Notes: generated by a model from the sequence alone, not told the origin. Shown: positions 1 through 8,091, counted from the stretch's first letter. The stretch: 64,000 bases of DNA from Carboxylicivirga mesophila (GCF_018271975.1 NZ_JAGUCN010000021.1:1-64000); one strand, 5' to 3'. Translations and numbers: made by a program.

Positions 1-60
1 AAAGGGTAGTTCTCCAAGGGGGAAATCTGTTAGCCACATTAACCAGGCAGCGAATAAAAT

Positions 61-76
61 CTTCCCCTTGGGGAAG
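61..76. other. GC-rich hairpin in upstream non-coding stretch
   Basis: CTTCCCC (61-67) and GGGGAAG (70-76) form a 7-bp stem with a TT loop. Two related G-rich runs flank it, at about 15-23 and 91-99. The stretch 1-204 otherwise shows no gene. It could be a decayed copy of a dispersed palindromic intergenic element or the terminator of a gene left of the window; no T-run follows the hairpin, so the second is weak. Confidence 0.3.
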
Positions 77-204
77 TGGCTGTAAGCCGATGGGGAGGCA
101 TTACTTCGGAAGAATAGTATTAAACAGATGCTGCTCCATAGGATATCATCTTTCATCTAAAACTAATTTTGTATTTTGCATCTTCATCAACTAAAACCCG
201 AGAT

Positions 205-885
205 ATGGTAGACCCTTTAGTATTTGATTTCCTGACGCAGCTTAAGGCGAATAACAACCGCGATTGGTTCAACGACAATAAGGCTTTCTTTAACGAGGCC
301 AAAGCGTCTTTTGAACAGTCGATGCAGCAGTTTATTGAAATTGTGCACACCATCGATCCCAGTATAGGTGATTTATCGCCCAAGGAATGCGTGTTTCGTA
401 TTTATCGCGATACCCGTTTCTCAAAGGATAAGACGCCCTATAAAACCAATATGGGTGGCTTTGTGGCAAAGGGTGGCCGCAAGAGTACGCTGGCAGGCTA
501 TTACCTGCATGTTGAGCCGGGTGCCAGTATGGTGGCGGGTGGCAGCTACTGTCCGCCGGCCGATGTGCTAAAGGCCATCCGTCGTGAGATATACAACTTT
601 GCCGATGAGTACAAGGCCATCATCCACGATAAGACCTTTACAAAGGTGTTTCCCGAGATGTTTGAGGATAAGCTGAAGATGGCACCCAAAGGTTTTCCGA
701 AGAACTTTGAAGATATTGAGCTGCTTAAATACAAGTCATTTGCACCCCTGCATGCCGCTGCTGATGAGGACCTGACAGGGCCGGGTGCTGCAGATCACGT
801 GCGCTACATTATTCAGGTGCTCGAACCGCACAATACGTTTATCAACCGGGGTATTGAGGCCGAAGAAGATGAAATCATCCTCTAA
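205..885 (+). CDS. DUF2461 family protein
   Basis: A 226-residue cytosolic protein of the DUF2461 (TIGR02453) family, function unknown. Family hallmarks are visible: an N-terminal stretch with NNNRDWFNDNK, then RIYRDTRFSKDKTPYKTN around residue 75, then GGFVAKGG and a GYYLHVEPG motif. The start is placed at the ATG at 205, which begins MVDPLVFDFL as is usual for the family. An in-frame ATG at 169 would add 12 residues with no family similarity. No signal peptide or membrane segment is seen. It lies 75 bases upstream of the larC-like gene on the same strand, so co-transcription is possible. Length fits the family. Confidence 0.85.
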   Translation: MVDPLVFDFLTQLKANNNRDWFNDNKAFFNEAKASFEQSMQQFIEIVHTIDPSIGDLSPKECVFRIYRDTRFSKDKTPYKTNMGGFVAKGGRKSTLAGYYLHVEPGASMVAGGSYCPPADVLKAIRREIYNFADEYKAIIHDKTFTKVFPEMFEDKLKMAPKGFPKNFEDIELLKYKSFAPLHAAADEDLTGPGAADHVRYIIQVLEPHNTFINRGIEAEEDEIIL

Positions 886-960
886 GCCGGTAAATGTTCT
901 AAACAGATTAAAACATAACAGAGCTAACAGTTGTGGCTGATAGCTAAAGCTTAAAACAAT

Positions 961-1749
961 ATGCAACTATTAATTGACGCAACAGGCGGTATTGCCGGAG
1001 ATATGTTTGCAGCCGCTCTTATTTCGGCCGGTGCCGATGAGAAGCAGATGCTGCACGCTATGCGGCTGGCTGCTGAAAAAATAGGGAAAGCCAGTATTTC
1101 CACTTCACTCACCCACGATGGGGCACACCGTCTGCATATAGATATTTCCCATAATCACGGGCATTTGTCGGGTCATAAAGCCTATCATTTACTTGAGGAT
1201 ATTTTTGAGGTGCTCGGCATTACTGAAACCTACCGGCAGTTTGGGTTCAAGGCCCTGAATGTATTGGTTAAGGCCGAAATAAGAGCCCATAAAGAGAATA
1301 CCTTCCTCACCGACCATATCCATGCGCACCATCACCATCATCATGACGACACCGATCATCATCATGAGCATCACGAAGATGCCTACCTGCACGAGGCCCA
1401 GGATATATTGATTGACATCACCGGTGCGGTCATGGGGCTGCAGCTGCTCAGTGCACCTGCCAATGCGAGTCTGCTTAATCCGGTGAGTTTTGGCGGCGGA
1501 CATATTACCTTTTCGCATGGGCATCTGCCGGTACCGGCCCCGGCTACGAAAATTATATTTGATACCTATCAACTGCCTTGGGAGATGGGACCCATCGAAA
1601 AAGAATTGTGCACACCAACGGGCTCGGCCTTACTGGCTGCCCTGGATGCACAGCTAAGTGCCCACAATGGTGCTGCTATCATCAAGGAAGGCACCTCAAG
1701 GGGAGGCAAGGATTTTCCCATACCCCCGTTAAAAATACAATTGGTTTAG
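961..1749 (+). CDS. larC: LarC-like nickel-pincer cofactor protein, N-terminal domain only
   Basis: A 262-residue protein matching the first domain (LarC1, DUF111) of LarC, the enzyme that inserts nickel to finish the nickel-pincer cofactor of lactate racemase-type enzymes. Visible motifs are DATGGIAGDMFAAAL at the N terminus, FGGGHITFSHGHLPVPAPAT around residue 180, and ELCTPTGSALLAAL around residue 215. Residues 119-144 are a His/Asp-rich loop with six consecutive His, plausible for metal handling. It ends at GGKDFPIPPLKIQLV, just where the second domain (LarC2, which binds CTP and completes insertion) would begin. No LarC2 sequence follows in any frame before the convergent Crp gene. No larA, larB or larE is in the window. 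It may work with a separate partner or do another metal job. Confidence 0.75.
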   Translation: MQLLIDATGGIAGDMFAAALISAGADEKQMLHAMRLAAEKIGKASISTSLTHDGAHRLHIDISHNHGHLSGHKAYHLLEDIFEVLGITETYRQFGFKALNVLVKAEIRAHKENTFLTDHIHAHHHHHHDDTDHHHEHHEDAYLHEAQDILIDITGAVMGLQLLSAPANASLLNPVSFGGGHITFSHGHLPVPAPATKIIFDTYQLPWEMGPIEKELCTPTGSALLAALDAQLSAHNGAAIIKEGTSRGGKDFPIPPLKIQLV

Positions 1750-1823
1750 ATTTAGATAAAAACCTTCATGATATTGGGAAATACCAACAGATAAGCAAGT
1801 CGTTAAGACTTTCGGAAAAAAGA

Positions 1824-1853
1824 AACGCCTGAGTTCGAAAGAGCTCAGGCGTT
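1824..1853. terminator. Terminator between larC-like and crp-like genes
   Basis: AACGCCTGAG (1824-1833) pairs perfectly with CTCAGGCGTT (1844-1853). On the minus strand the stem is followed by a T-rich run (complement of 1814-1823), so it best fits the end of the Crp-family gene. It may also stop plus-strand transcription of the LarC-like gene. Confidence 0.7.
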
Positions 1854-1919
1854 GTGCTTGTTTTATAAAGTCTTAAATCTTATGTCTTGCATCTTGATAC
1901 TGCATTAATAAGCTACTGA

Positions 1920-2627
1920 CTAAATATACACGTTACCAATCTTAATCAGCTTAGGGATATTAATCAGCTTAATCTTACGACCGTTCAGCTCAATCAGCTT
2001 ATCTGATTTAAATTCCGATAGCAAACGAATCACCGATTCGGTGGCGGTACCCACCATATTGGCCAGTTCTTCGCGTGTTAAGGAGATTTGCAGTGTGCTG
2101 TCCTCGTCCAAATCGAAGGTGTCCATAAGCAGTAATAATACCTCGGCTAAGCGTTCACGCACTGTTTTTTGCGCAATGTCGGTTAAGAATTTGTTCGACT
2201 CACCCAACTCACGACAAGTCAGTTTCATCAACGACATGGCAAATTCAGGGTTGACCTTAATCAGGCTGGTAAGTACTTCTGATGGTAAATAACACAGCAC
2301 AGCATCATTTACTACTTTGGACGTGGTACACGCCAATTCATCACTCACAACCGATCTAAAGCCTATTAAATCGCCATCTTTTGCAAATCGGATGATCTGC
2401 TCTTTCCCGTCAAAACCTGTCTTGTAAATCTTCAAGATCCCTTTGATTACTACATAGGCACCATTGATACGACTACCCTCGTGGTAAAGAATATTACCGC
2501 GTTTGTGCAGGGTACAGCTCATCGACTGCGTCAAAGAGTCTAATTCCTCTTCCGTTAAACCGCTGAATATTTCATATGACAGCAAATCTACCTCGTCGCT
2601 GAAAGGGACACTTTGAATATTTTTCAT
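1920..2627 (-). CDS. Crp/Fnr family transcriptional regulator
   Basis: A 235-residue regulator with an N-terminal cyclic-nucleotide-binding-type beta barrel (residues about 20-145, containing GNILYHEGSRINGAYVVIKG) and a C-terminal winged helix-turn-helix (about 160-230, with LTREELANMVGTATESVIRL as the recognition region). It lacks the N-terminal Cys cluster of oxygen-sensing Fnr, and the cAMP-pocket Arg-Ser pair is not obvious, so its signal is unknown. It is divergent from the osmC-type gene across 111 bases that hold a promoter for each, so it may control that gene. It is also convergent with the larC-like gene; the lactobacillary LarR is a Crp/Fnr protein, but a regulatory link here is only a guess. 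Confidence 0.9.
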   Translation of the reverse strand: MKNIQSVPFSDEVDLLSYEIFSGLTEEELDSLTQSMSCTLHKRGNILYHEGSRINGAYVVIKGILKIYKTGFDGKEQIIRFAKDGDLIGFRSVVSDELACTTSKVVNDAVLCYLPSEVLTSLIKVNPEFAMSLMKLTCRELGESNKFLTDIAQKTVRERLAEVLLLLMDTFDLDEDSTLQISLTREELANMVGTATESVIRLLSEFKSDKLIELNGRKIKLINIPKLIKIGNVYI

Positions 2628-2680
2628 AACTTGACTACAACTGAATGAATAAAAAAGTGATAAATGTCATCATTTGAAGG

Positions 2681-2688
2681 CAAAGATA
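2681..2688 (-). promoter_or_regulatory. Candidate promoter -7 box for crp-like gene
   Basis: The minus strand reads TATCTTTG, an exact match to the Bacteroidota TAnnTTTG -7 element, 54 bases before the start codon at 2627. No clear TTTG -33 element was seen. Confidence 0.45.
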
Positions 2689-2708
2689 TAAAAAGGTCAG
2701 ATAATTAC

Positions 2709-2716
2709 TATATTTG
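2709..2716 (+). promoter_or_regulatory. Candidate promoter -7 box for osmC-type gene
   Basis: TATATTTG matches TAnnTTTG exactly and lies 22 bases before the ATG at 2739, giving a very short leader. It faces away from the crp-like promoter 20 bases upstream. Confidence 0.5.
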
Positions 2717-2738
2717 AAATATCTAAATAGTTAAATAC

Positions 2739-3155
2739 ATGAAAACATCAACGAGCATTAAGTGGACAGGTAACATGTCTTGGGAAACAGAATTATTCGG
2801 TCATAAGTTAGTTTTAGATGCCGGAAAAGAGAACGGGGGAGAGGATAAGGGACCTCGCCCGAAGATACTTATGTTAACGGCTTTAGCTGGTTGCACGGGT
2901 ATGGATGTGGTGTCGATACTTAAGAAGATGCGTGTGGAAGTTGAAGATTTACAGATAATTGTAGAGGGTGATTTGACTGAGGAGCATCCTAAATATTACG
3001 AAAAGATGCACGTGATTTATGAGTTCAAAGGCAAGGATTTACCTATGGACAAATTGGAAAAAGCGGTCAACTTGTCGGAAGAAAGGTATTGCGGTGTATC
3101 GGCCCTTTATAAAAAAGCCATACCTGTTACAACCGAAATACGAGTGATTGAATAG
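2739..3155 (+). CDS. OsmC family peroxiredoxin-like protein
   Basis: A 138-residue OsmC/Ohr-family protein, a cytosolic thiol-dependent hydroperoxide reductase fold. Two Cys are placed as in the family: one in LTALAGCTGMDVV near residue 52 and one in SEERYCGVSALY near residue 118. The N-terminal strand pattern (KWTGNMSWETELFGHKL) also fits. Substrate cannot be told from sequence. It is divergently transcribed from a Crp/Fnr regulator, which is a natural candidate controller. A strong hairpin terminator follows at 3212-3240. Confidence 0.88.
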   Translation: MKTSTSIKWTGNMSWETELFGHKLVLDAGKENGGEDKGPRPKILMLTALAGCTGMDVVSILKKMRVEVEDLQIIVEGDLTEEHPKYYEKMHVIYEFKGKDLPMDKLEKAVNLSEERYCGVSALYKKAIPVTTEIRVIE

Positions 3156-3211
3156 TTTAAAAAATGTTATTAAACATCAATTTTTGAGCCTGAGAAGGCT
3201 AACAAAACAAG

Positions 3212-3240
3212 AAACCCCTGCTCGAATAGAACAGGGGTTT
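3212..3240. terminator. Bidirectional terminator between osmC-type gene and pheS
   Basis: AAACCCCTG (3212-3220) pairs with CAGGGGTTT (3232-3240), with further T residues on the plus side. It sits between two convergent genes and can serve both. Confidence 0.8.
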
Positions 3241-3261
3241 TTGCTATTTTATAGGGGCTTT

Positions 3262-4281
3262 TTACTCGGCCGACTTAAACTGGTCGAGGAAGCGTTTATC
3301 GTTTTCAAAGAACAGTCGGATATCCTTAATCTGGTACTTCAGCATGGTAATACGTTCGATACCCATACCAAAGGCAAAACCGGTATATTCGTTGCTGTCA
3401 ATGCCACTGGCTTCAAGTACTGCCGGATCCACCATACCACATCCAAGAATCTCTACCCAGCCTGTGTATTTACATACGTTACAGCCTTTGCCACCACACA
3501 ATGAACATGAAATATCCATTTCAGCCGATGGCTCAGTAAACGGGAAGTACGACGGACGCAGGCGAATCTTGGTATCTGCACCAAACAGCTCCTTAGAGAA
3601 ATACAGTAAGGTCTGCTTCAGGTCGGCAAACGATACATTCTTATCGATGTAAAGGCCTTCTACCTGGTGGAAGATACAGTGAGCACGGGCCGAGATAGCT
3701 TCGTTACGGAATACACGTCCGGGGAAGATTGCACGGATGGGCGGCTGTTGCTTTTCCATCACACGCACCTGCACCGATGAGGTATGCGTACGTAACAGTA
3801 CATCCGGGTTGGTGGCGATAAAGAAGGTATCCTGCATATCACGTGCCGGGTGTTCTGGCGGGAAATTAAGCGCTTCAAACACGTGGTGATCATCTTCAAT
3901 CTCCGGTCCATCGGCAACAGTAAAGCCTAAGCGGGCGAAAATATCAACAATCTCGTTCTTAACAATTGATAGCGGGTGACGGCTTCCCAGTTCAAAAGAG
4001 GTACCAGGCAATGTAAGGTCGGCACCTGACTCACCCTGTCCGTTGGATGCAAAGCTTTCTTTCAGCTCATTGATTTTGTCCAATGCTTGTGTCTTCAGTA
4101 CATTCAGTACTTTACCAACTTCGCGCTTTTGCTCGTTCGGAATCGTCTTAAACTCATCAAACAGCTGAGAAACCAACCCTTTTTTACTTAAATACTTAAT
4201 TCTTAGTTGCTCAGCCTCCTCTGCTGTTGATGCAGCCAGGCTCTTAATCTCTTCAGCTAATTGATTGATTCTATCTAACAT
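3262..4281 (-). CDS. pheS: Phenylalanyl-tRNA synthetase alpha subunit
   Basis: A full-length (339 aa) alpha subunit, which charges tRNA-Phe as an alpha2beta2 enzyme with PheT. An N-terminal coiled-coil tRNA-binding arm (about 1-90) is followed by the class II catalytic core: motif 2 FPGRVFRNEAIS and FHQVEGLYID near residue 200, and motif 3 GFAFGMGIERITMLKY near residue 310. A Cys-rich knuckle CSLCGGKGCNVCKYTGW near 260 resembles other Bacteroidota PheS. pheT is not adjacent, so the two subunits are encoded apart. A TAnnTTTG promoter lies 32 bases upstream. Confidence 0.97.
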   Translation of the reverse strand: MLDRINQLAEEIKSLAASTAEEAEQLRIKYLSKKGLVSQLFDEFKTIPNEQKREVGKVLNVLKTQALDKINELKESFASNGQGESGADLTLPGTSFELGSRHPLSIVKNEIVDIFARLGFTVADGPEIEDDHHVFEALNFPPEHPARDMQDTFFIATNPDVLLRTHTSSVQVRVMEKQQPPIRAIFPGRVFRNEAISARAHCIFHQVEGLYIDKNVSFADLKQTLLYFSKELFGADTKIRLRPSYFPFTEPSAEMDISCSLCGGKGCNVCKYTGWVEILGCGMVDPAVLEASGIDSNEYTGFAFGMGIERITMLKYQIKDIRLFFENDKRFLDQFKSAE

Positions 4282-4312
4282 GATTGTTTAATTACTTTAG
4301 TATAGCGACTTG

Positions 4313-4320
4313 CAAAATTA
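4313..4320 (-). promoter_or_regulatory. Candidate promoter -7 box for pheS
   Basis: The minus strand reads TAATTTTG, matching TAnnTTTG, 32 bases before the pheS start. Confidence 0.45.
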
Positions 4321-4440
4321 ATAAAACGATTGGGATGACGGATGTATATTGTGTTTCTTTTTTCGCCTGGTGGTTTGGAAACGCTCACTACCGATAACCA
4401 GTCATAATTGATACAGCCTGTGACTGGACTTCCCGGACTC

Positions 4441-5754
4441 CTATTTTCTGATTATCTCAATGGTTTTGATACGTATTTCATTTACCGGCCGGTCAATGGC
4501 GTAGGTTTTAACACCTGCCATCTTATCCACCACATCCATGCCTTTGGTTACCCAGCCAAACACGGTGTAGTCACCATCGAGGTAGGGGGCACCGCCAACG
4601 CTGGTATAGGCTTTTCGTTGTGCAGTTGTGTACTTAATGCCTTTCTCAGCTTCTAAATCATCCAGTTCGGCATCACTAAAGCGGCGGCCGGCTACAATGT
4701 AAAACTGGGAGCCATCGCTGCGGTTATGCCGGTTGCGATCTTCCGGGAGCTTAGAGGCGGCAATCATCCCGCGCTTGTGAAAGAGCTCTGGTACAATATT
4801 CATTTTTAGTGTGTAGCCCGGGCCTTGCCAGCCTACTACATCGTCCTTTTTAGCATATTTGGAGTCGGCCGCACCCGTTTGCACCAGGAAATCTTTGATG
4901 ACGCGGTGTACCAGCAGACTGTCGTAAAAGTGGTCACTCACCAGCTTAATAAAGTTATCGCGGTAATCAGGTGTTTGGTCCGATAGGGCCAGTTCAATAT
5001 TGCCCATGTTGGTGATGATGCGAAAACCTTTCACTTTGGTGTGCGAGATGTAAACTTTATTGGATTTGTTACGGAGCTCGTATATCGATTCGGGGCTGGA
5101 TGACTTTTGCTCAATAAGCTGGTTGATCCATTTGGCCTCCAACACCCGTTTACTACCGTCTGTTTCCTGCACCAATCCTGCCAGGCGATGGCTTTGGGCA
5201 AAGACCGGGTTACCGGGTTTAAAATCACCATCATATGGTTTATAGGTGATGGTATCACTGACAATGCCGGTGCCCAATGCATCTTCGTTGAAATAGAGCT
5301 TCCGGTTATTCCTGTAGAGCTGGTAAACCGAATCAGCTTTGAAGGTTGCATCTTTAAGGCTCAGGTAGTTGAGGTTACGGCGGGTCACCTTTAGCAGCAC
5401 AAGGTCCAAATCCACATCGTAGGCCACATAGCCTTGTACCGAGGAGAAATCTTCCAGATCCATGGGGGAGGCTTTCACTTTATAGGCGCCTTTTATAAAA
5501 CTCAAGTTGGTCACCACCAGGTTAGGCGCCACATAAAAGCCATAGCCATCATTGAGGCGGCGTGTATAGTGATCGAAGGTGCGCAGGCTGACAATGCCCT
5601 TCACATTATCCTGGTACGAACCCTTGAATGTATCAATGGCTTTCTCTTTTCTGGAATTGGTGTTACAAGCCATCAGGCTGGCTACCATCAGGCATAACAA
5701 CAGTTTATATATTTGCTTAAGACGTATTGGATTGATAGATCTTTGGTCTTGCAT
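4441..5754 (-). CDS. Lipoprotein: pseudo-protease domain fused to cyclophilin peptidyl-prolyl isomerase
   Basis: A 437-residue predicted lipoprotein (hydrophobic stretch ending LMVASLMAC, Cys30). Residues about 45-210 look like a trypsin-like domain: GYGFYVAPNLVVTN where the catalytic His would sit, YDVDLDLVLLKV for the Asp region, and PGNPVFAQ where GNSGGP is expected. The His and Ser are missing, so it should not cleave peptides. Residues about 240-437 are a cyclophilin domain with LVHRVIKDFLVQTGAAD (QTG instead of QGG), QFYIVAGRRF and GDYTVFGWVTKG. It probably acts on protein folding outside the inner membrane. It is 18 bases downstream of another cyclophilin gene and likely co-transcribed. 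The cyclophilin call is firm; the protease-like call is moderate. Confidence 0.85.
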   Translation of the reverse strand: MQDQRSINPIRLKQIYKLLLCLMVASLMACNTNSRKEKAIDTFKGSYQDNVKGIVSLRTFDHYTRRLNDGYGFYVAPNLVVTNLSFIKGAYKVKASPMDLEDFSSVQGYVAYDVDLDLVLLKVTRRNLNYLSLKDATFKADSVYQLYRNNRKLYFNEDALGTGIVSDTITYKPYDGDFKPGNPVFAQSHRLAGLVQETDGSKRVLEAKWINQLIEQKSSSPESIYELRNKSNKVYISHTKVKGFRIITNMGNIELALSDQTPDYRDNFIKLVSDHFYDSLLVHRVIKDFLVQTGAADSKYAKKDDVVGWQGPGYTLKMNIVPELFHKRGMIAASKLPEDRNRHNRSDGSQFYIVAGRRFSDAELDDLEAEKGIKYTTAQRKAYTSVGGAPYLDGDYTVFGWVTKGMDVVDKMAGVKTYAIDRPVNEIRIKTIEIIRK

Positions 5755-5772
5755 GTGTTGACAGGTTTCTTT

Positions 5773-6576
5773 TTACTGGGTTACAATGCTTACTTTGATA
5801 GTCACGTCGGTTTGCGGACGGTTATTTTTATCAACCGGTAATGAGGCAATTTTATTAATCACACTCAGGCCCTCTACCACCTCGCCAAATACGGTGTAAT
5901 CGCCATCCAGCTCAGGTGTTCCACCAATGGTTGAGTATTGCTGACGTTGCTGTTCCGAAAACTCAATTTTATCGGAAATGCTGTAATGAAAGTTGATGTT
6001 ATCCTTTATTTCGCGCAGCAGCTTGTTAAACGCCTTGGGGTCTTCCTGTTTCAGTCGGGCCAGCTCCTCTTTGTGAGGAAGATAGTATTGTCTTTTTAGC
6101 TCAATTTTAATCGGGTTATTGGTCGCCTTTTCAATCATGTCCAACTCCTCATTGGTGTATTTGCGGCCCTGCACAATATAAAACTGCGATACATCCGACA
6201 TTTTGAAATGGTTCACTTCTTCGGGTTGGCGTGGGGCACAGATGGCTCCGCGTTTGTGGAAACAATTTTCGTGGTATTCGGCATCTATATTAATGGCTTT
6301 GCCGTAGCCAATGGCCCTGCCTGGTGCTGCATTGCGCGAATCGGATGAGCCGCCCTGGATAACAAAACCTTTTACGACCCGATAAAACAAGGTGCCGTTA
6401 AAATGCTGATCACCCACCAGCTTCAGAAAGTTATCGCGATGATTAGGCGTCTCGTTATAGAGTTTCACCTTCATGTTGCCCATGTTGGTGGAGATATTAA
6501 CATAGTACACCGGCTCCTGGGCATTCATCAGTGAGAAATATATTACGCTTATGGTAAGAAAAAGTAGTCTGTGCAT
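5773..6576 (-). CDS. Exported cyclophilin-type peptidyl-prolyl cis-trans isomerase
   Basis: A secreted cyclophilin of 267 residues from the ATG at 6576, which starts MHRLLFLTISVIYFSLMNAQ, a clean signal peptide. An ATG 8 codons earlier (6600) would spoil it and nearly touch the upstream terminator T-run. Core motifs: LFYRVVKGFVIQGGSSDSRN (active-site Arg and Gln), QFYIVQGRKY and GDYTVFGEVVEGL. Between the last two is an insertion of roughly 70 charged, probably helical residues, absent from E. coli cyclophilins. Similar inserts occur in the neighbouring paralogue. It catalyses prolyl isomerisation in the periplasm. A terminator separates it from the upstream cyclophilin, so it probably has its own promoter. 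Confidence 0.92.
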   Translation of the reverse strand: MHRLLFLTISVIYFSLMNAQEPVYYVNISTNMGNMKVKLYNETPNHRDNFLKLVGDQHFNGTLFYRVVKGFVIQGGSSDSRNAAPGRAIGYGKAINIDAEYHENCFHKRGAICAPRQPEEVNHFKMSDVSQFYIVQGRKYTNEELDMIEKATNNPIKIELKRQYYLPHKEELARLKQEDPKAFNKLLREIKDNINFHYSISDKIEFSEQQRQQYSTIGGTPELDGDYTVFGEVVEGLSVINKIASLPVDKNNRPQTDVTIKVSIVTQ

Positions 6577-6616
6577 TGCTAAAACTATTTGAACCTGCAA
6601 GATATAAAAAAAGAAT

Positions 6617-6648
6617 CCGGTAGCCGAAACAATGCGTTCAGCTACCGG
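6617..6648 (-). terminator. Rho-independent terminator of upstream cyclophilin gene
   Basis: CCGGTAGC (6617-6624) pairs with GCTACCGG (6641-6648). On the minus strand it is followed by a run of seven T (complement of 6605-6611), a textbook terminator for the gene ending at 6679. Confidence 0.85.
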
Positions 6649-6678
6649 GTAGGTCTTATCATCTGATTAACTCAGGAT

Positions 6679-7494
6679 TTACTTCAATACCTTAACTTTT
6701 ACAATGTAAACATCTTCCAGTGGGCGATCCATCTGGTTAGTATTCACTGTTGCAATGGAATCGATCACATCCAGTCCTTCAACCACTTCACCAAACACCG
6801 TGTAATTATCATCGAGGTGAGGCACACCGCCAACCGTGCGATACACTTCTTTTACTTCTTCCGGAATAGTTTGCTTGGGTTCATTGGCCAGTTTTTTCTC
6901 CACTTCTTCCTCAATCAATACACGCATATCCATAAAGCCTTGCTGGTTACCGGCCTGCTGTAATATCTGAAGCGTATCTTTATAATCCTCCAGGGTTTGA
7001 TAAAAAAGCTGCTGACGTTTCATGTCTTCGTAACGCTTCTCAATGGCAGTAAATCCTTCGTCGTTATAGGTTTTGCCTTGTACAATGTAAAACTGTGAGC
7101 CCGATGACTTACGTTCAGGATTTACATTATCGCCCGTGCGTGCTGCAGCCAATGCACCTTTCTTATGAAAGAGTGTTGGGTAGTTGATTTCAGCAGGAAC
7201 CTGGTAGCCTGGCCCGCCATTGCCCAGCATAGCACCTGATGCAGCACCTTTCGATTCGGGGTCGCCGCCCTGAATCATAAATTCATTGATAACACGATGG
7301 AACAGCAGAGAATCGTAGAAGCCTTCTTCAGCTAGTTTTACAAAGTTATCGCGGTGCTGAGGTGTTTCATCATAGAGCTTTATTTTCATATTGCCTTTTG
7401 ATGTTTCCATTAGCAACATAACACCCTCTTTGGGCTGAGTGCTACAGGCAGACAATACGATGATGGCCAGAGCGATTGATAGTAGATGTTTCAT
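6679..7494 (-). CDS. Cyclophilin-type peptidyl-prolyl isomerase lipoprotein
   Basis: A 271-residue lipoprotein cyclophilin (lipobox LSAC, Cys17, in MKHLLSIALAIIVLSAC). Catalytic motifs are canonical: LLFHRVINEFMIQGGDPESKG, then GSQFYIVQGK, then DDNYTVFGEVVEGLDVID. As in the next gene, about 80 residues rich in Lys, Glu and Gln are inserted before the last motif, which lengthens it well beyond a minimal cyclophilin of about 165 residues. It lies 24 bases downstream of the small hypothetical gene at 7519-7872, so the two probably form one transcript that ends at the hairpin at 6617-6648. Its role is likely envelope protein folding. Confidence 0.93.
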   Translation of the reverse strand: MKHLLSIALAIIVLSACSTQPKEGVMLLMETSKGNMKIKLYDETPQHRDNFVKLAEEGFYDSLLFHRVINEFMIQGGDPESKGAASGAMLGNGGPGYQVPAEINYPTLFHKKGALAAARTGDNVNPERKSSGSQFYIVQGKTYNDEGFTAIEKRYEDMKRQQLFYQTLEDYKDTLQILQQAGNQQGFMDMRVLIEEEVEKKLANEPKQTIPEEVKEVYRTVGGVPHLDDNYTVFGEVVEGLDVIDSIATVNTNQMDRPLEDVYIVKVKVLK

Positions 7495-7518
7495 GTTAAT
7501 ATTGTTAGTTCAATTTGT

Positions 7519-7872
7519 TTATGCAAATTCCACATTTTTAAAGTACTCAATGAGTCCCTTTTTAATGAGTTGGTTTTGATAAGAAGGCATCATGGACTTC
7601 AGTTTGGGGCTGCTTTCAAATATCGGGAATCCATCGGCATCAATTCCTGTTTCCTTAATAATGCCCTGACGCACCAATATGCGACAGCGGGCCACGTTGA
7701 TGAGGTCCATCTTTTCAGTTTTTGAAAATTCGCGGAAGCCCCAGCCCATTTCCTGTATGCCCAACACAAACAGTATAAATTCGTATTCGGCACTCACCTT
7801 AAAGTGCTTACTGACTTTCAGGATCAGTTTATCCCATTCTTGCTCAAATTCTTCAGTTGTCATCTCTGCCAT
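7519..7872 (-). CDS. Conserved hypothetical protein (117 aa)
   Basis: A small, probably cytosolic, mostly helical protein of 117 residues with no signal peptide or membrane segment. I recognise no characterised domain. It contains MGWGFREFSKTEKMDLINVARCRIL around its middle, in the style of small proteins conserved among Bacteroidota. It lies 24 bases upstream of a cyclophilin gene and is likely in the same transcript. A TAnnTTTG box sits only 5 bases before the ATG at 7872, which suggests either a leaderless transcript or use of the fourth codon (ATG at 7863) as start. Confidence 0.75.
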   Translation of the reverse strand: MAEMTTEEFEQEWDKLILKVSKHFKVSAEYEFILFVLGIQEMGWGFREFSKTEKMDLINVARCRILVRQGIIKETGIDADGFPIFESSPKLKSMMPSYQNQLIKKGLIEYFKNVEFA

Positions 7873-7876
7873 GTTT

Positions 7877-7884
7877 CAAAATTA
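7877..7884 (-). promoter_or_regulatory. Candidate promoter -7 box next to hypothetical gene
   Basis: The minus strand reads TAATTTTG, an exact TAnnTTTG match, ending 4 bases before the annotated ATG at 7872. If used, the transcript would start at or within the first codons. Confidence 0.35.
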
Positions 7885-8091
7885 ATCAATCGCTCGTAAT
7901 GCACAAGAGCTTTTCGACCTGTTGAAAGCTAACAACACCTGCTGTAAAAAGTTGAGTTATGAGCGCAGATGTCTAAGTGTTGTATCTTTTAAACTAATAA
8001 CCTGAGTTCGATTTAAATTTTAAAACTCAGATTAGAATCAGGATAAACTCGATAAAATGTTCGTTTAGTTGTAACTTCTTCGAATGTGTGA

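Noticed and set aside
1318-1392. Six consecutive His codons as a possible vector tag artefact
   Set aside because: The run is inside a longer natural His/Asp-rich loop in the middle of the protein with flanking LarC sequence on both sides, and mixed His codons are used.
1189-1572. Met/Val-rich long open frame opposite larC and similar antisense frames
   Set aside because: Frames such as this, and those opposite dnaG, metH and cheB, are shadows of strong coding sequence on the other strand and have no domain, start signal or promoter.
1578-1832. Open frame across the end of the larC-like gene as a possible LarC2 reached by frameshift
   Set aside because: Its translation has no LarC2 similarity and it is only 84 residues, running into the terminator. 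The larC frame itself ends cleanly.
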